NCBI GenBank assembly: GCA_949358305.1
Contig: OX442315.1
Span: forward strand, 8,336,427-8,396,426
Direction: 5' to 3'
Origin: Strigamia acuminata
Lineage: Eukaryota; Arthropoda; Chilopoda; Geophilomorpha; Linotaeniidae
Length of the DNA stretch: 60,000 nucleotides
Below are positions 22,810-32,562 of this stretch, in pieces. Made by a program: the position numbers and the translations under genes. A model generated the notes under the pieces. It was not told where the DNA came from. It saw nothing but the letters and a program-made list of their open reading frames with translations, and ran no database searches. The first letter of the stretch is position 1, and every line of letters starts with the position of its first letter.

Positions 22810-23030
22810 AAGTTCGTTGATTGCAAACACGAACTTGGATTAGAGACGCTTTGTGACGTCACTAATTATAACGTATGATTAACGTTGTCATTCGAGTGGG
22901 TACTACGAATGACGTCACGAGATTGCTTTCTCGGATCTTTTGGGTAAACCCAAAAGGTGAAAGACAACACTATGTCTTGGCTCGCGGAACGCGAGATCTC
23001 AAGTTGTACTTTGACTTTCGCGAAGTACAA
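22810..23030 (-). other. Five perfect hairpins at the pol end and pol-ORF3 spacer of B
   Basis: Perfect stems, given on the plus strand: TTGTACTT 23004-23011 with 23023-23030; CTCGCG 22981-22986 with 22990-22995; CTTTTGGG 22937-22944 with 22949-22956; GTCATTCG 22887-22894 with 22906-22913; AAGTTCGT 22810-22817 with 22829-22836. The stems are unrelated in sequence. The first two overlap the end of pol. Confidence 0.75.
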
Positions 23031-26000
23031 TCCAACTTGTTTAGATTGTCATCAGCATCGTCTCCAATGTCAGATGAGTTATATACTTCATTGTTTGAAA
23101 TTTTCTCTTTTTCTAAAAACATTTCCTTTTCTAGATTTTCATCAAGAGAAACATTTTCAAGTCGCTGGTTTATTTCATCGACTTCGTTATTTTTGAGTTT
23201 CGATTTTTTACTCGATTCCGTGTTTTCGACAGGAATTTTGGATAATTTAGCATCATCCAAGGTATTAACAATATTTTTTGTTTTTTGACCCACTTCCTCC
23301 CCTTCCAGCCAAATTTCTTGGTTGAAAACGGGAAAGTACGGCATTAATTCAGTGCCGTGAACAGCTGGATAAATTTTATTATCACTCAGCCGTCGAAGTT
23401 GAAAGGCGCCTCCTTGTAACCTTTTGATAATTACATAAGGCCCATTCCTTTTCGGTGAAATGCCTGCTGCTATTCCTTTAGCGGCATTTGAGAGAATATG
23501 AGACTCTCGCCAGACTAAATCATTTTGTCTGAAGTTGTCGAATTTCTTATCTGATTTTTCAGCTTCGACACGGCGTCTCAAATCTAAGACGTGAGACATC
23601 ATATGCTGATACGTCTCTGCAATTATTGTTTCTAATTTCTGAACATATAAATGCGGATTTTTTGGATCAATGACTAAAATTCCTTCCGGAATTCTTGGAT
23701 CCCAAGGAATTCTTAATTCTCGGAAAAAATTTAAGAAAGCAGGAGAATAATCTCTGCTTCTTGTTACAGTTGTTCTCAAACTGAATGCAAATTCGCGTAG
23801 ATACTCATCCCATTGGTCATGAATATCTAAATAAATCGAAACTAAATATTTAATATCTCGATTGGTTCTCTCCACAGGATTGCTTTGTGGATGATAAATC
23901 GATGTCGGTGTTCGCGACATGTCGAATTTTTTGCAAAATTCTTTATAGACCTGTGATCGAAATTGTGGTCCATTATCACTTATGATTTGTCTCGGAAATC
24001 CGAAAGTCATTGATAAGTGATAAATTGTGTTGGCAACTTTTATTGCCGTTGGATTACACATTGGAAATAATTCGGGCCAATGTGTAGCGACATCTACGAT
24101 GACGCAAATATGGGTATTGTTTTTTCTGGTTCTTGGTTTGGGACCAGACAAATCCACACTGAGGCAGTCAAATGGTCCAAATGGTCCAATTTGAGCGCCT
24201 TCAATTTCGGTCTTCGATCTCGGCTTGCATGCCTGACATCCTTGACAATGTTGAATAAAACGTGTAATATCACGTTTCATACCTTTCCAGGTATAAACTC
24301 TTCGAGTTCGGTACATTGTCCTCGCAATGCCTGGGTGGCCGGACAGTGGATGTCCGTGCATCAACCAAATGATTTTATAAATCAATTTCTTTGGCACAAC
24401 AACTTTAAGCGCCCTACCATCCTCTCCTAATTCATCGGTAGAGGTAGGATGATAATGGAGTAACATATCTTCTTCAATGAGATAAGTACTCGCGTGTCTT
24501 TCAAAATTTCTTCTTTGAAGACGAGTTACTATGTAACTTGGATATTGCTTGTTTAACAAGTAATTGCGAATATGTTGGCAAAATTTGTCTGCTTTTTGCG
24601 CCGCAATAATGTCATCTCTCGTTGGAGGATCACATTCTAATTGCTTCGCAATTTTAGCTGCAAATGCTTTAATTAAAACATTTGTTGTTGGCAGCTCGAA
24701 TTTTTTAGCCATCATAGCTCTTAATTCGACATCAGGGGTTCCTGACGGATCATGCATTTTAATACAAAAATTAATTAATGCTTGATCTTCTTCATTAACT
24801 ATTATTGACTTGGGTAATTCGTTCAATTTTCCCATTTGCCAACTTCGGCAAGGAGATGGACAATATGATAATAAATCATCATTATCGCCATCATCTTCTG
24901 GTTCGTCAGGTGCGCTGACAGGTGCACGTGACAATGCGTCTGCTATTACATTTAGCGGACCTTTGACGTATTGTATTTCGAACGAATACGCCATCAGCTC
25001 CATTTGCCAACGAGCTAATCTGCCCGACGGGTCAGATAACGACATCAACCACTTAAGTGCTTGGTGATCCGTTTGTACAGTGAATGTAGTGTACTCTAAG
25101 TATGGGCGAAATTTGCGTAATCCCCATACTACTGCGAGACATTCCAATTCTGTCACAGTATAATTCTTTTCAGCGGGTTGCAAGCTTCTGCTTGCATACA
25201 CGCATGGCATTTCGACTTCTTGGCCATCCACATTTTTCTTTTGTGTAAGGGCTGCACCCAACCCTTGTCTACTGGCGTCAGTATGAACAATAAATGGCAT
25301 GTACAAGTCAGGCATCTTCATTGTTTCAGCATTCGTAAGCAGGTCTTTTATTGCGTCGAATGCTGCTTGATGATGCAGTTCCCAATCGAACTCCGCATCT
25401 TTCTTCAAGAGAGGCCTTAGTGGTTCTGCCACTGTGGCCAAATTCTTGATTAGGCGGTGAAAGAAATTCACCATGCCTAGAAATCTTTGTAATTCCTTAA
25501 GATTGGTAGGAGCCGGAAATTGCGTAATTGCAGCGACTTTTTTAGGGTCTACTGCAAGTCCTTCTACTCCTACTTTGTAGCCTAGAAAAATTAATTCCTT
25601 TCTACAGAGATGCGTCTTGCCAGGGTGCGCATGTAAATTAGCTTCTGCCAATTTTTTAAACACTATATCTAAATGTTTAATGTGTTCTTCGAACGATTTA
25701 GATACAACAATTATGTCATCCAAATATGCCCATGCAAATTTTCTGTAAACGTCACCCAAAACCTTTTCCATCAATTCTTGGAAAGTAGTTGGTGCGTTTA
25801 CTAATCCGAAAGGCATGACTAAAAACATTAGTCTTCCCATTGGGCTCCAGAAGGCAGTTTTTTCTCTGTCTTCAGGTCGCAATTCTATCTGCCAATATCC
25901 CTTGGTCAGATCTATAGTACTGACCCACTCGAATTCTCCGATTTCTCGCAGAATTTCCTCAATTGTTGGCATTTGAGGTGGGTTGTACTTAGTATGTGTA

Positions 26001-27196
26001 TTGATGGGGCGAAAATCAATGCACAAGCGTGGGTCGTTTCCTGGTCGCATGACTAGGACTGGCCGCATTCCGTAATCGCCTTCAGCTTTGACGACTACGC
26101 CTTTGTCAATCATGTCTTGACAAAGTTGTCTGATTATTTCCCTTTTTTGAGGGTTTATGCTCTTAAAGGGGACACGGATGGGTTTCTCCGTGTCAAGCTC
26201 AATTTTGTGCTTAACCAGGTGTGTTTTACCTGGATCTTTAGAAATAATCCTTTTATGTTTGGATAACATCTTTTCTAATAATTTGGATTGCTCCAAATTT
26301 AAGTTAGCTTCTTCGACTAACTTTTGGATGAAATTCTCTTCATCAATTTTGCCTTGAGTTACACTTGCAGCGTAAGCTTTTGCAAAGGTCATAAATGAGG
26401 AATCGGGTTCCTCTATCTTTTCCAAATAACGTTCCAGCAACGCTTGTGGAATGTAGGGTAAATCTGCATCCACAGGTTGCGTGAAATTCCAAGACATCGT
26501 CTGTGGATTAGGTTGGATTTTTAATTTATTCATAAAATCGCAACCCAATAGTACCATTGGATACTTATTTGGTATTACGATGAACGGATGACGTAACGTG
26601 CCATGTGTCCATCGAAATGAAAGATGGATGGTTCCATCTGGAGTGACTTCTTCACTTGCCGTCGTAACTCTGACACCAGGTCCGATAGGTCGTAGATATT
26701 TTTCTAGACCCAATTGATTAATAACTGAAGTGGCTAGGAAGCTTTTGTTGGCTCCTGAGTCCAACATTCCAGTTATTACACCTTTTAACGTTTCTAACTT
26801 TAACGTTGGAAGGTCTTGGCTGTTTGGTATTCCAGCCACTTTGCACTCAAACTTGCGCAATTTATGATGAACGGTAATTGGAGGCTCCAAAGGCAATTCA
26901 TCTAATAACTCATTGGTATCAAGAGTTGTAGCTGCAAATAACTTAATGCATTCCTCAATTCCAGGTGTCTCTGGAACTGAGCTTGGTCTATCATCTTTAA
27001 TTTCGACTTTATCTTTAATATTGGAAGTGTCTCCTTCAGTCGGAGTTTCGCCGACAATCTCCTTTTTTAACTCAAGAGATTCTTTTTCTTTTAGTTCTGT
27101 TTGACGAATTAATTCATCAATAACTTCTCCAACATCTTCCATTATCTTCAGATTTTCATTCTCTGATTCCGATTTCGGAGGTGACGCAGCGTCCAC
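22970..27196 (-). CDS. pol: Element B pol: protease, reverse transcriptase, RNase H, integrase
   Basis: A 1408-codon open frame that lacks an ATG at its 5' end (the first listed codon is GTG) and lies in the -1 frame relative to gag, so it is probably made as a Gag-Pol fusion from the slippery site at 27229-27223. Domain order: aspartic protease (L-D-S-G-A near residue 146); reverse transcriptase with L-C-I-D-F-R and Y-L-D-D near 490; RNase H with H-T-D-A-S; integrase with an HHCC zinc motif (H-G-H-P ... C-Q-G-C-Q-A-C), a DDE core (I-S-D-N-G-P-Q-F, N-P-V-E-R) and a C-terminal G-P-Y module. The order PR-RT-RH-IN is that of Ty3/gypsy. No obvious disabling change was noticed. Confidence 0.95.
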   Translation of the reverse strand: MDAASPPKSESENENLKIMEDVGEVIDELIRQTELKEKESLELKKEIVGETPTEGDTSNIKDKVEIKDDRPSSVPETPGIEECIKLFAATTLDTNELLDELPLEPPITVHHKLRKFECKVAGIPNSQDLPTLKLETLKGVITGMLDSGANKSFLATSVINQLGLEKYLRPIGPGVRVTTASEEVTPDGTIHLSFRWTHGTLRHPFIVIPNKYPMVLLGCDFMNKLKIQPNPQTMSWNFTQPVDADLPYIPQALLERYLEKIEEPDSSFMTFAKAYAASVTQGKIDEENFIQKLVEEANLNLEQSKLLEKMLSKHKRIISKDPGKTHLVKHKIELDTEKPIRVPFKSINPQKREIIRQLCQDMIDKGVVVKAEGDYGMRPVLVMRPGNDPRLCIDFRPINTHTKYNPPQMPTIEEILREIGEFEWVSTIDLTKGYWQIELRPEDREKTAFWSPMGRLMFLVMPFGLVNAPTTFQELMEKVLGDVYRKFAWAYLDDIIVVSKSFEEHIKHLDIVFKKLAEANLHAHPGKTHLCRKELIFLGYKVGVEGLAVDPKKVAAITQFPAPTNLKELQRFLGMVNFFHRLIKNLATVAEPLRPLLKKDAEFDWELHHQAAFDAIKDLLTNAETMKMPDLYMPFIVHTDASRQGLGAALTQKKNVDGQEVEMPCVYASRSLQPAEKNYTVTELECLAVVWGLRKFRPYLEYTTFTVQTDHQALKWLMSLSDPSGRLARWQMELMAYSFEIQYVKGPLNVIADALSRAPVSAPDEPEDDGDNDDLLSYCPSPCRSWQMGKLNELPKSIIVNEEDQALINFCIKMHDPSGTPDVELRAMMAKKFELPTTNVLIKAFAAKIAKQLECDPPTRDDIIAAQKADKFCQHIRNYLLNKQYPSYIVTRLQRRNFERHASTYLIEEDMLLHYHPTSTDELGEDGRALKVVVPKKLIYKIIWLMHGHPLSGHPGIARTMYRTRRVYTWKGMKRDITRFIQHCQGCQACKPRSKTEIEGAQIGPFGPFDCLSVDLSGPKPRTRKNNTHICVIVDVATHWPELFPMCNPTAIKVANTIYHLSMTFGFPRQIISDNGPQFRSQVYKEFCKKFDMSRTPTSIYHPQSNPVERTNRDIKYLVSIYLDIHDQWDEYLREFAFSLRTTVTRSRDYSPAFLNFFRELRIPWDPRIPEGILVIDPKNPHLYVQKLETIIAETYQHMMSHVLDLRRRVEAEKSDKKFDNFRQNDLVWRESHILSNAAKGIAAGISPKRNGPYVIIKRLQGGAFQLRRLSDNKIYPAVHGTELMPYFPVFNQEIWLEGEEVGQKTKNIVNTLDDAKLSKIPVENTESSKKSKLKNNEVDEINQRLENVSLDENLEKEMFLEKEKISNNEVYNSSDIGDDADDNLNKLDCTSRKSKYNLRSRVPRAKT

Positions 27197-27229
27197 TAGA
27201 CCTGATGGATCTGCGTCTACAAGTTTTTT
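27183..27229 (-). promoter_or_regulatory. -1 ribosomal frameshift signal of element B
   Basis: In the gag frame the codons read cgA AAA AAC, the canonical X-XXY-YYZ heptamer (27229-27223). A 5-nt spacer follows, then a stem-loop: GACGCAG 27217-27211 with CTGCGTC 27189-27183, and inner TCCA 27209-27206 with TGGA 27195-27192. Loop AGGT could pair with ACCT directly after the stem to form a small pseudoknot. The gag stop is inside the stem. The shift enters the open pol frame. Confidence 0.85.
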
Positions 27230-28362
27230 CGAAACATGTCAGTTATGATCTTGACTGCTTTTTCAAACTCAGCTGTTGACACTGGTTTGTCCTTCTTAGA
27301 GGATGGGCAGTCTTTTTGCCAATGCCCTAATTTTTTGCATAAGTTGCATGGATCAGTGGCAGGCGATTTCTTTTTCGTTGCTGCTGGCGAGGCAGAACGA
27401 GAACGAGCGTCAGACCGGCGCTCTGGCGACACCGCGGGTGATTTTGAATTCCTTTCGGTATTCACCTTTGATGCGTCAAATGAAACATTTTTTGGTTTCA
27501 TTTTTGGCTTCCATTTGCCTGCAACGGGGTTATTTTTTGCTAACAGCGCCGCTGCTTTGGCTAATAAAGCCAACGTCTCGTCTCCCGTTTCCTCCTCCTC
27601 TTCAGCTTCTTCAGCTTCAGATGGCGGAGTTTCAGCTCCAGTTATATTGGCGTGTAACTTAGGGACTGAATGAGGATTTTTGACGTCCTTTTTGGAAGAT
27701 TCTTTTTTCGAACTCTTCTCATCCACTTCGTCTAGAAAGTCTTCGTAACTAGGTGGCTGCAACAATTTCAAACCATTAAAGGTTTCATTGTTTTGCTCAG
27801 CGAGTCTTTTCTCTCGCTTTAAGTACGCTGACCTTTCGCTTTCTGTAAGGTAAGCTTTGTACTTTTCGTCAATGCGCAATTGATTGACTTCCATGAACTC
27901 GTTTAACTCGGAGAATTTCCCCGGGTCGGGAGCGTCCGACATCATCAGAATATTTTTACTATATTCTGTGAGGCCAGCTCTAAACTGATCATCTGCTGTT
28001 GCATCAGTAACAGCATGTGGCATTCTGCCAAGCAGATTCTCTGCTCTTAGCATGTACGAATGTAAGCTTTCGCCTTTTCGTTGCTTAAGACATCTCCAAA
28101 GCGTCTTGATGTCTTCGCTCGATTCACCAAATTTAAACATAAATTGTTTAACGAAGTCATCCCACTTCGTGAAGTCTTTCCTGCGAAACCACTCCTTGAC
28201 ACCGCCAACTAGTATTCTTGGTACTAGATGGGCCAATGCACCTTCACAGCTAAAACTGTGAACTTTGCCTAGTTCAAATATTTCCAGCAAGAGGTTTGAC
28301 CCTGCTTGCCAATTTCCATTATAGGCGTGTGGGATAACTCGATCCCATCTAATGAACTTTTC
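27217..28362 (-). CDS. gag: Element B gag, 3' portion (capsid and zinc knuckle)
   Basis: 381 codons plus stop, continuous in frame with the 5' portion at 43753-41876 once element C and one copy of its ATCT target duplication are disregarded. It contains a retrotransposon capsid-like helical region (W-F-R-R-K-D-F-T-K-W-D-D-F) and one CCHC zinc knuckle near the end (C-N-L-C-x4-H-x4-C). An acidic E-rich stretch lies between them. The nested insertion separates it from its start codon, so this copy cannot make full-length Gag. The uninterrupted gag would be about 1007 residues. Confidence 0.9.
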   Translation of the reverse strand, partial: EKFIRWDRVIPHAYNGNWQAGSNLLLEIFELGKVHSFSCEGALAHLVPRILVGGVKEWFRRKDFTKWDDFVKQFMFKFGESSEDIKTLWRCLKQRKGESLHSYMLRAENLLGRMPHAVTDATADDQFRAGLTEYSKNILMMSDAPDPGKFSELNEFMEVNQLRIDEKYKAYLTESERSAYLKREKRLAEQNNETFNGLKLLQPPSYEDFLDEVDEKSSKKESSKKDVKNPHSVPKLHANITGAETPPSEAEEAEEEEETGDETLALLAKAAALLAKNNPVAGKWKPKMKPKNVSFDASKVNTERNSKSPAVSPERRSDARSRSASPAATKKKSPATDPCNLCKKLGHWQKDCPSSKKDKPVSTAEFEKAVKIITDMFRKNL

Positions 28363-28366
28363 ATCT

Positions 28367-29383
28367 TGTTGTGACCCGACTGGACCGGGGTCAACGAAGA
28401 GTTTCTCTCGTGACCTCGTTTCGGGTGTAAGGGGAGCCGCAAGCGCGTCTCCCTTCCCTCAGTGCATTGACATCTAGTCAATGGACAGGCGTCTGCCCTG
28501 AGGGAGTGGGGATGGCTCGTCCACCCCACCATTGGGTGATTCCGGTCACCTGTCAACCCCGCTTTGTGCAAAGGAATGTGCCTTGCACTGAGCGGGCAGA
28601 ACCAACACAACCATCAAACGAGAAACACACGTAAAACCCGTCGTCCTACAAGATCAGGCCCAAGTAAATATACTGGGATTGACCAAGGACAAAGGACAAT
28701 TTACCGTGAGTACGTTTGGTCAGTGTCAAACTCCGCAGAGTAACCTGCGAGATAAGATTACCACACTATTTTAGCACACCAGCTAGAAATAGTAAAAACC
28801 ACTCCAGTTTAGCGAGTTGTGCAGACAAACGGTCGCACAAGCCTAAACTGCAGTAAAACCACGACGAGCGTTCCCGCCGCTGTGTGACCGCCGGGAGCCA
28901 GAAGAGTCCGCCGCTGTGTGATCGCCGGACACCACACAAAAACCTAGACAACAGCCCGAAGTAAGCCTTTTAACTAAGCATTCACTCGCGCCCGACCAGC
29001 GTGAGCCCGAAGGACCAGCCAGAGACGAGCCGAGGACGCCATATTGCCACGCCGGCCCAAGACGACATCGCGTTGCCACAACGACGACGCCATCTTGGAC
29101 GCGAACGAAACAACAGACGACCTCGCCGGTTCCAGCCAGCTTTCATCATACCTTTACCTTTCCATTTCCCTTCACCCATTCCGATTTACCTTTTACCTAC
29201 CTTTCATATATATATATAAGATATATCTGTACATTGTCCCACAGAATAAATCTATATTATATTTTACCTTTTATATCTGTGTAATCATTTCTTTGGGTAA
29301 ACCGCTTGAGACAAAGCGGTAGTGAGTTAGTCGAATTAAGTAATCAACCCACGAGTTGGCGACGGTTAGAGTTGAGCGCGACA
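28367..29383 (+). repeat. 5' LTR of element C
   Basis: TGTTGTGACCCG...GAGCGCGACA. The first 230 bp are strongly structured: CCCTCAG/CTGAGGG (28456-28462, 28498-28504) encloses the hairpin CATTGAC/GTCAATG (28465-28483), and GTGCAA(A)GG/CCTTGCAC lies at 28566-28588. TATATATATAAG at about 29208 and AATAAA at about 29245 suggest promoter and polyadenylation signals. Confidence 0.95.
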
Positions 29384-29385
29384 CG

Positions 29386-29403
29386 TGGGGGCCTGTCCGG
29401 GAT
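29386..29403 (+). promoter_or_regulatory. Primer binding site of element C (tRNA-Pro type)
   Basis: TGGGGGCCTGTCCGGGAT, two bases after the 5' LTR. It differs in one or two positions from the tRNA-Pro complementary site known from murine leukaemia virus. Confidence 0.8.
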
Positions 29404-29455
29404 CAAGTCGAATAACTGATTCTAACCTGTGATTACATCATACCCAAAGCAAGAA

Positions 29456-32400
29456 ATGGCAGATAATACCCGAGTAACAGATTCCGACTCCGACGCAAAC
29501 AAGAGAGCCGGCAGTCGTAAAGGCGCCGACTATCACTTGCGATCTGGAGGTCCCTTACCCAAAGCCTCAGCGCACGAAGCGAGGCAAAAACGGCGTAAGC
29601 CTAAACCCGATCGTAGAAGCGCATCCGAGGCATCGCACCCGTCTCGCACCGAGACGAGGCAGCGATTGGACGAGACAGAGCGGGGTGAAGAGCAATCTCA
29701 CTCCAAACTGCCGCGTTCTAACCGTGACGGCGAGACGAGCGGAAACGAGGTTTTATCCCGTAACCAATCGCCTCGTCTAACGCACGACACCGAGGTGGGC
29801 AGTCCGAAAGCAGCGTCTCCGATACAAAAGACGGCCTCAAATACGACCGCTAATTCGGCACTAAACACGCCAGTTACGCACAGTCGACCAGCCTCGGTAG
29901 TGTCTGAAGGGCACAAGTCCAACTCGTCCTCTGTCAAGCGTGTTTCAAGCCAGCCTTACAGCGTCTCGGGCACCTTGATTGATGCGATGCAGTTGGCACA
30001 AGCGGAGGGAGTGAGATACACCCTTCCGACGGGGAAGATTACCGTGTACGAAACGTTACAAATCGTACGTGCAGCTTTAAAAGCGCACAGTGTATCCCCA
30101 CAAATCACCATTGTTGAAGGTGCACACGCTCAACAATTGGTTGATTCCGCTCAATTTGAAGCGGATGCAGAGAATGAGGCTCGACAAGCCATTCGCGAGA
30201 GACGGAGGAAGCTGGCGGAAAGAGAAGCGCAAGCTCTCGAGTACGGCAGAACCCAGCCCAATCCGACTACTCCCGAGGAGGTAGAAATAGTTGACCGAGC
30301 CCTGAGAGCACATCGATATGCTTTCCACTCGCAACAAGAAGCAGAGCGAGCATTTATGGCCAGATTGCGACGAGATGACCCGAAATCCGTTCGCAAACCA
30401 GAGGTCAGTTCATCCGAGCTGTCCGACGAGAGCCTAGAGGGAGACCCAAAGCGCACGCCGAAGGCCAAACCCAAACCCCAGCCGGAGAGGGCAACACCAG
30501 CTACTCCGCGCAAGAGAGATGCGTCGGCCAGAGAACAACAAACTCGGCCCCGCATGCAAGCTCTCGATTCAGCCACAAATAATGCGATAACGCGGTTAAT
30601 CAACGCTAATAATGCTAGGCGAAATGAAGAGCAAGCTCTCACAAGCCAACAGCAAGATAATCCGCAAGGGACTGAGTGGCAACAACCAGTGCCCATCCTT
30701 AAAGACGACGAGTCGTCAAGGAGACAATCGCATGATCGCACCTCTTCGCGAGAAGAAGGCAAACGCGATGAAAGACCGAAATATTATCACTACGGAAATA
30801 GTGATTCGTCGTCAGATGGACTGGAGTCAAATGCACCCAGTCATCACGATTCGGAGAGAGGTTCCGGAGAAAGACGAAGGGAAAGAGAACGCGATGAACG
30901 CAGGGAAAGGGAACGTGACGACCGTCGTAGGGGCCGGAAAGAGTCAAACTCTTCACGGCGCAACCCGCCACGCCGCTCACCGTCTCCCGACCCCAGCTCC
31001 GACCCCTCATCCAACGACGACAGACGAAAGGAGAAATCAAGTAATCGCCGGAAGAGATCCAACTCTCCGCGCGATAGAGAGAAACGACGTCGATCGGAAA
31101 ATAGCGACCACCGACGGGAGGAGTTTCAGGACCTTCCCCGACAAAGCGCGTTTACCGATTCGACGGGTCGGCAGTATACGATGGGAGAGCTTGGAAGAGC
31201 CCTACTCGGCTCGTTGAAGGCCGAGGGAATCGATCTGAGCAAACGAAACGATCGTAATCGTAGCACTGGCGACCGCGTAAAGAAAAAATACGCTGTCTCC
31301 CGACGTGACACCATGAGTGTTACCGGGAATATTAGGTGGCAGTTTTATATTCAGAACCGTTTCGACGGGTCATGGAAAGCGGGAGATCGCTTCCTTGACG
31401 AAGTAATTCGAATTAAGACTGCCACCAAAGCCACCGTAGGAGACATGCTCACCCACGGTATTGTCGAGCTAATGACAGGCTCGGCACGTGAGTGGTACCA
31501 AGGATTGAAAGGCGTCAATTGGGACGACTTTTTAATGAGATTCGACCTACGCTACGGCGAGACACCCGAAGAGGTGAGCCGAAAGATGCGAGGTCTTCGC
31601 CAGATGTCTGGTGAAACCATAATGGATTACGACATTCGCGCCAGATTGTTGTTCGAAAAGGCCCCGATGGAATTTCATGCCACGGGATTCAACCTTTTCT
31701 TTCTCGGCGGTTTGTCGGAATACTCGCAACGGGTGCTACTTGAAGAAAGGGCACCGACAGGAGGCAGCTACGAGGAGATGAGCGCCTTCCTGTTTGAGAA
31801 CACGATAGATATCGAGAAAAGATATTATTCCGCTTTACCAGAAGCGGAGAAAGCAGCAACCGCTAAACGTCTCAAGTTGAGTGCGGAAAGATATGGGGCG
31901 ACAGATAAAATTATGCGCCCTACTGAATATCTTAGCGGTATAATGGAGCTGGCAGAAGCTAGCGTTGGTTTACAAATAAAAAATAAACTGACATCCACGC
32001 TGCCTTCCAACCCTTTGGCCGCCCCTAAAAAGGCACCGACAGCGTCAGCCATGCAAGCGACACTGGAGGAGGTCAAGGAGGGGGAGGAAGCCGGACAAGA
32101 TGCCGGAAAATCAGACAAAAAAGAAGAAAAAGACGATTATTCGACGGACGAAGAAATACGAAGCTATCGCGATACCTTATCAACGGGTTGCGATGAGGAA
32201 GGACCGCTAGTACATCTCATCCATCGAGATAGAGCGGTAGAAGAATTTCGCGCCAGGTTAAAACCAAATGCCGGCCGAATTCCGAAGTATTTTCGAAAAA
32301 ATTACACGCCACCGTCGAAAGCAGACCCTGAAAAGAAAAAATCGACTGAAGCCCCAAGAGACAAATCAAATATTCGTTGTTTCAAGTGTAACCAACCGGG

Positions 32401-32539
32401 TCACTATTCCAATGAGTGCCCAAGAACAGCGAAAGAAGACGCTAAATTTGACGCAATAATGAAGCAGATGACAGAGATTAAACTCGCCATGGCAAAAAAC
32501 GAGTCAAAAAACGAGTCAGCGCAGGCGGCGAAGAAATAA
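29456..32539 (+). CDS. gag: Element C gag
   Basis: 1027 codons from the ATG at 29456 (the frame is open 27 bases further upstream only through a GTG). The N-terminal half is low-complexity and highly charged. A long R/E/D/S-rich stretch (about residues 440-570) resembles the RS/RD domains of splicing factors. A capsid-like region follows at about 620-760 (W-Y-Q-G-L-K ... W-D-D-F). One CCHC zinc knuckle (C-F-K-C-x4-H-x4-C) lies near residue 975. It would form the particle and bind element RNA. Gag is unusually long for the family because of the N-terminal extension; B Gag is of similar size. It ends inside a frameshift stem-loop. Confidence 0.92.
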   Translation: MADNTRVTDSDSDANKRAGSRKGADYHLRSGGPLPKASAHEARQKRRKPKPDRRSASEASHPSRTETRQRLDETERGEEQSHSKLPRSNRDGETSGNEVLSRNQSPRLTHDTEVGSPKAASPIQKTASNTTANSALNTPVTHSRPASVVSEGHKSNSSSVKRVSSQPYSVSGTLIDAMQLAQAEGVRYTLPTGKITVYETLQIVRAALKAHSVSPQITIVEGAHAQQLVDSAQFEADAENEARQAIRERRRKLAEREAQALEYGRTQPNPTTPEEVEIVDRALRAHRYAFHSQQEAERAFMARLRRDDPKSVRKPEVSSSELSDESLEGDPKRTPKAKPKPQPERATPATPRKRDASAREQQTRPRMQALDSATNNAITRLINANNARRNEEQALTSQQQDNPQGTEWQQPVPILKDDESSRRQSHDRTSSREEGKRDERPKYYHYGNSDSSSDGLESNAPSHHDSERGSGERRRERERDERRERERDDRRRGRKESNSSRRNPPRRSPSPDPSSDPSSNDDRRKEKSSNRRKRSNSPRDREKRRRSENSDHRREEFQDLPRQSAFTDSTGRQYTMGELGRALLGSLKAEGIDLSKRNDRNRSTGDRVKKKYAVSRRDTMSVTGNIRWQFYIQNRFDGSWKAGDRFLDEVIRIKTATKATVGDMLTHGIVELMTGSAREWYQGLKGVNWDDFLMRFDLRYGETPEEVSRKMRGLRQMSGETIMDYDIRARLLFEKAPMEFHATGFNLFFLGGLSEYSQRVLLEERAPTGGSYEEMSAFLFENTIDIEKRYYSALPEAEKAATAKRLKLSAERYGATDKIMRPTEYLSGIMELAEASVGLQIKNKLTSTLPSNPLAAPKKAPTASAMQATLEEVKEGEEAGQDAGKSDKKEEKDDYSTDEEIRSYRDTLSTGCDEEGPLVHLIHRDRAVEEFRARLKPNAGRIPKYFRKNYTPPSKADPEKKKSTEAPRDKSNIRCFKCNQPGHYSNECPRTAKEDAKFDAIMKQMTEIKLAMAKNESKNESAQAAKK

Positions 32540-32557
32540 CTTCTCGACCGTCTGCGC
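32494..32557 (+). promoter_or_regulatory. -1 ribosomal frameshift signal of element C with tandem slippery sites
   Basis: Two in-frame A-AAA-AAC heptamers, 32494-32500 and 32506-32512, within a perfect 12-bp direct repeat AAAAAACGAGTC. Six nt after the second heptamer a stem starts: 32519-32528 pairs with 32548-32557 (10 bp, one G-U), and an inner GAAG/CTTC (32530-32533, 32540-32543) caps a 6-nt loop. The gag stop TAA (32537-32539) is in the loop. The -1 frame is open from the heptamers into pol. Confidence 0.9.
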
Positions 32558-32562
32558 CATTC

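Noticed and set aside
29003-29322. ORFs within the element C LTRs (also 41495-41814)
   Set aside because: They occur in both LTRs and overlap the presumed promoter and poly(A) region; no protein motif.
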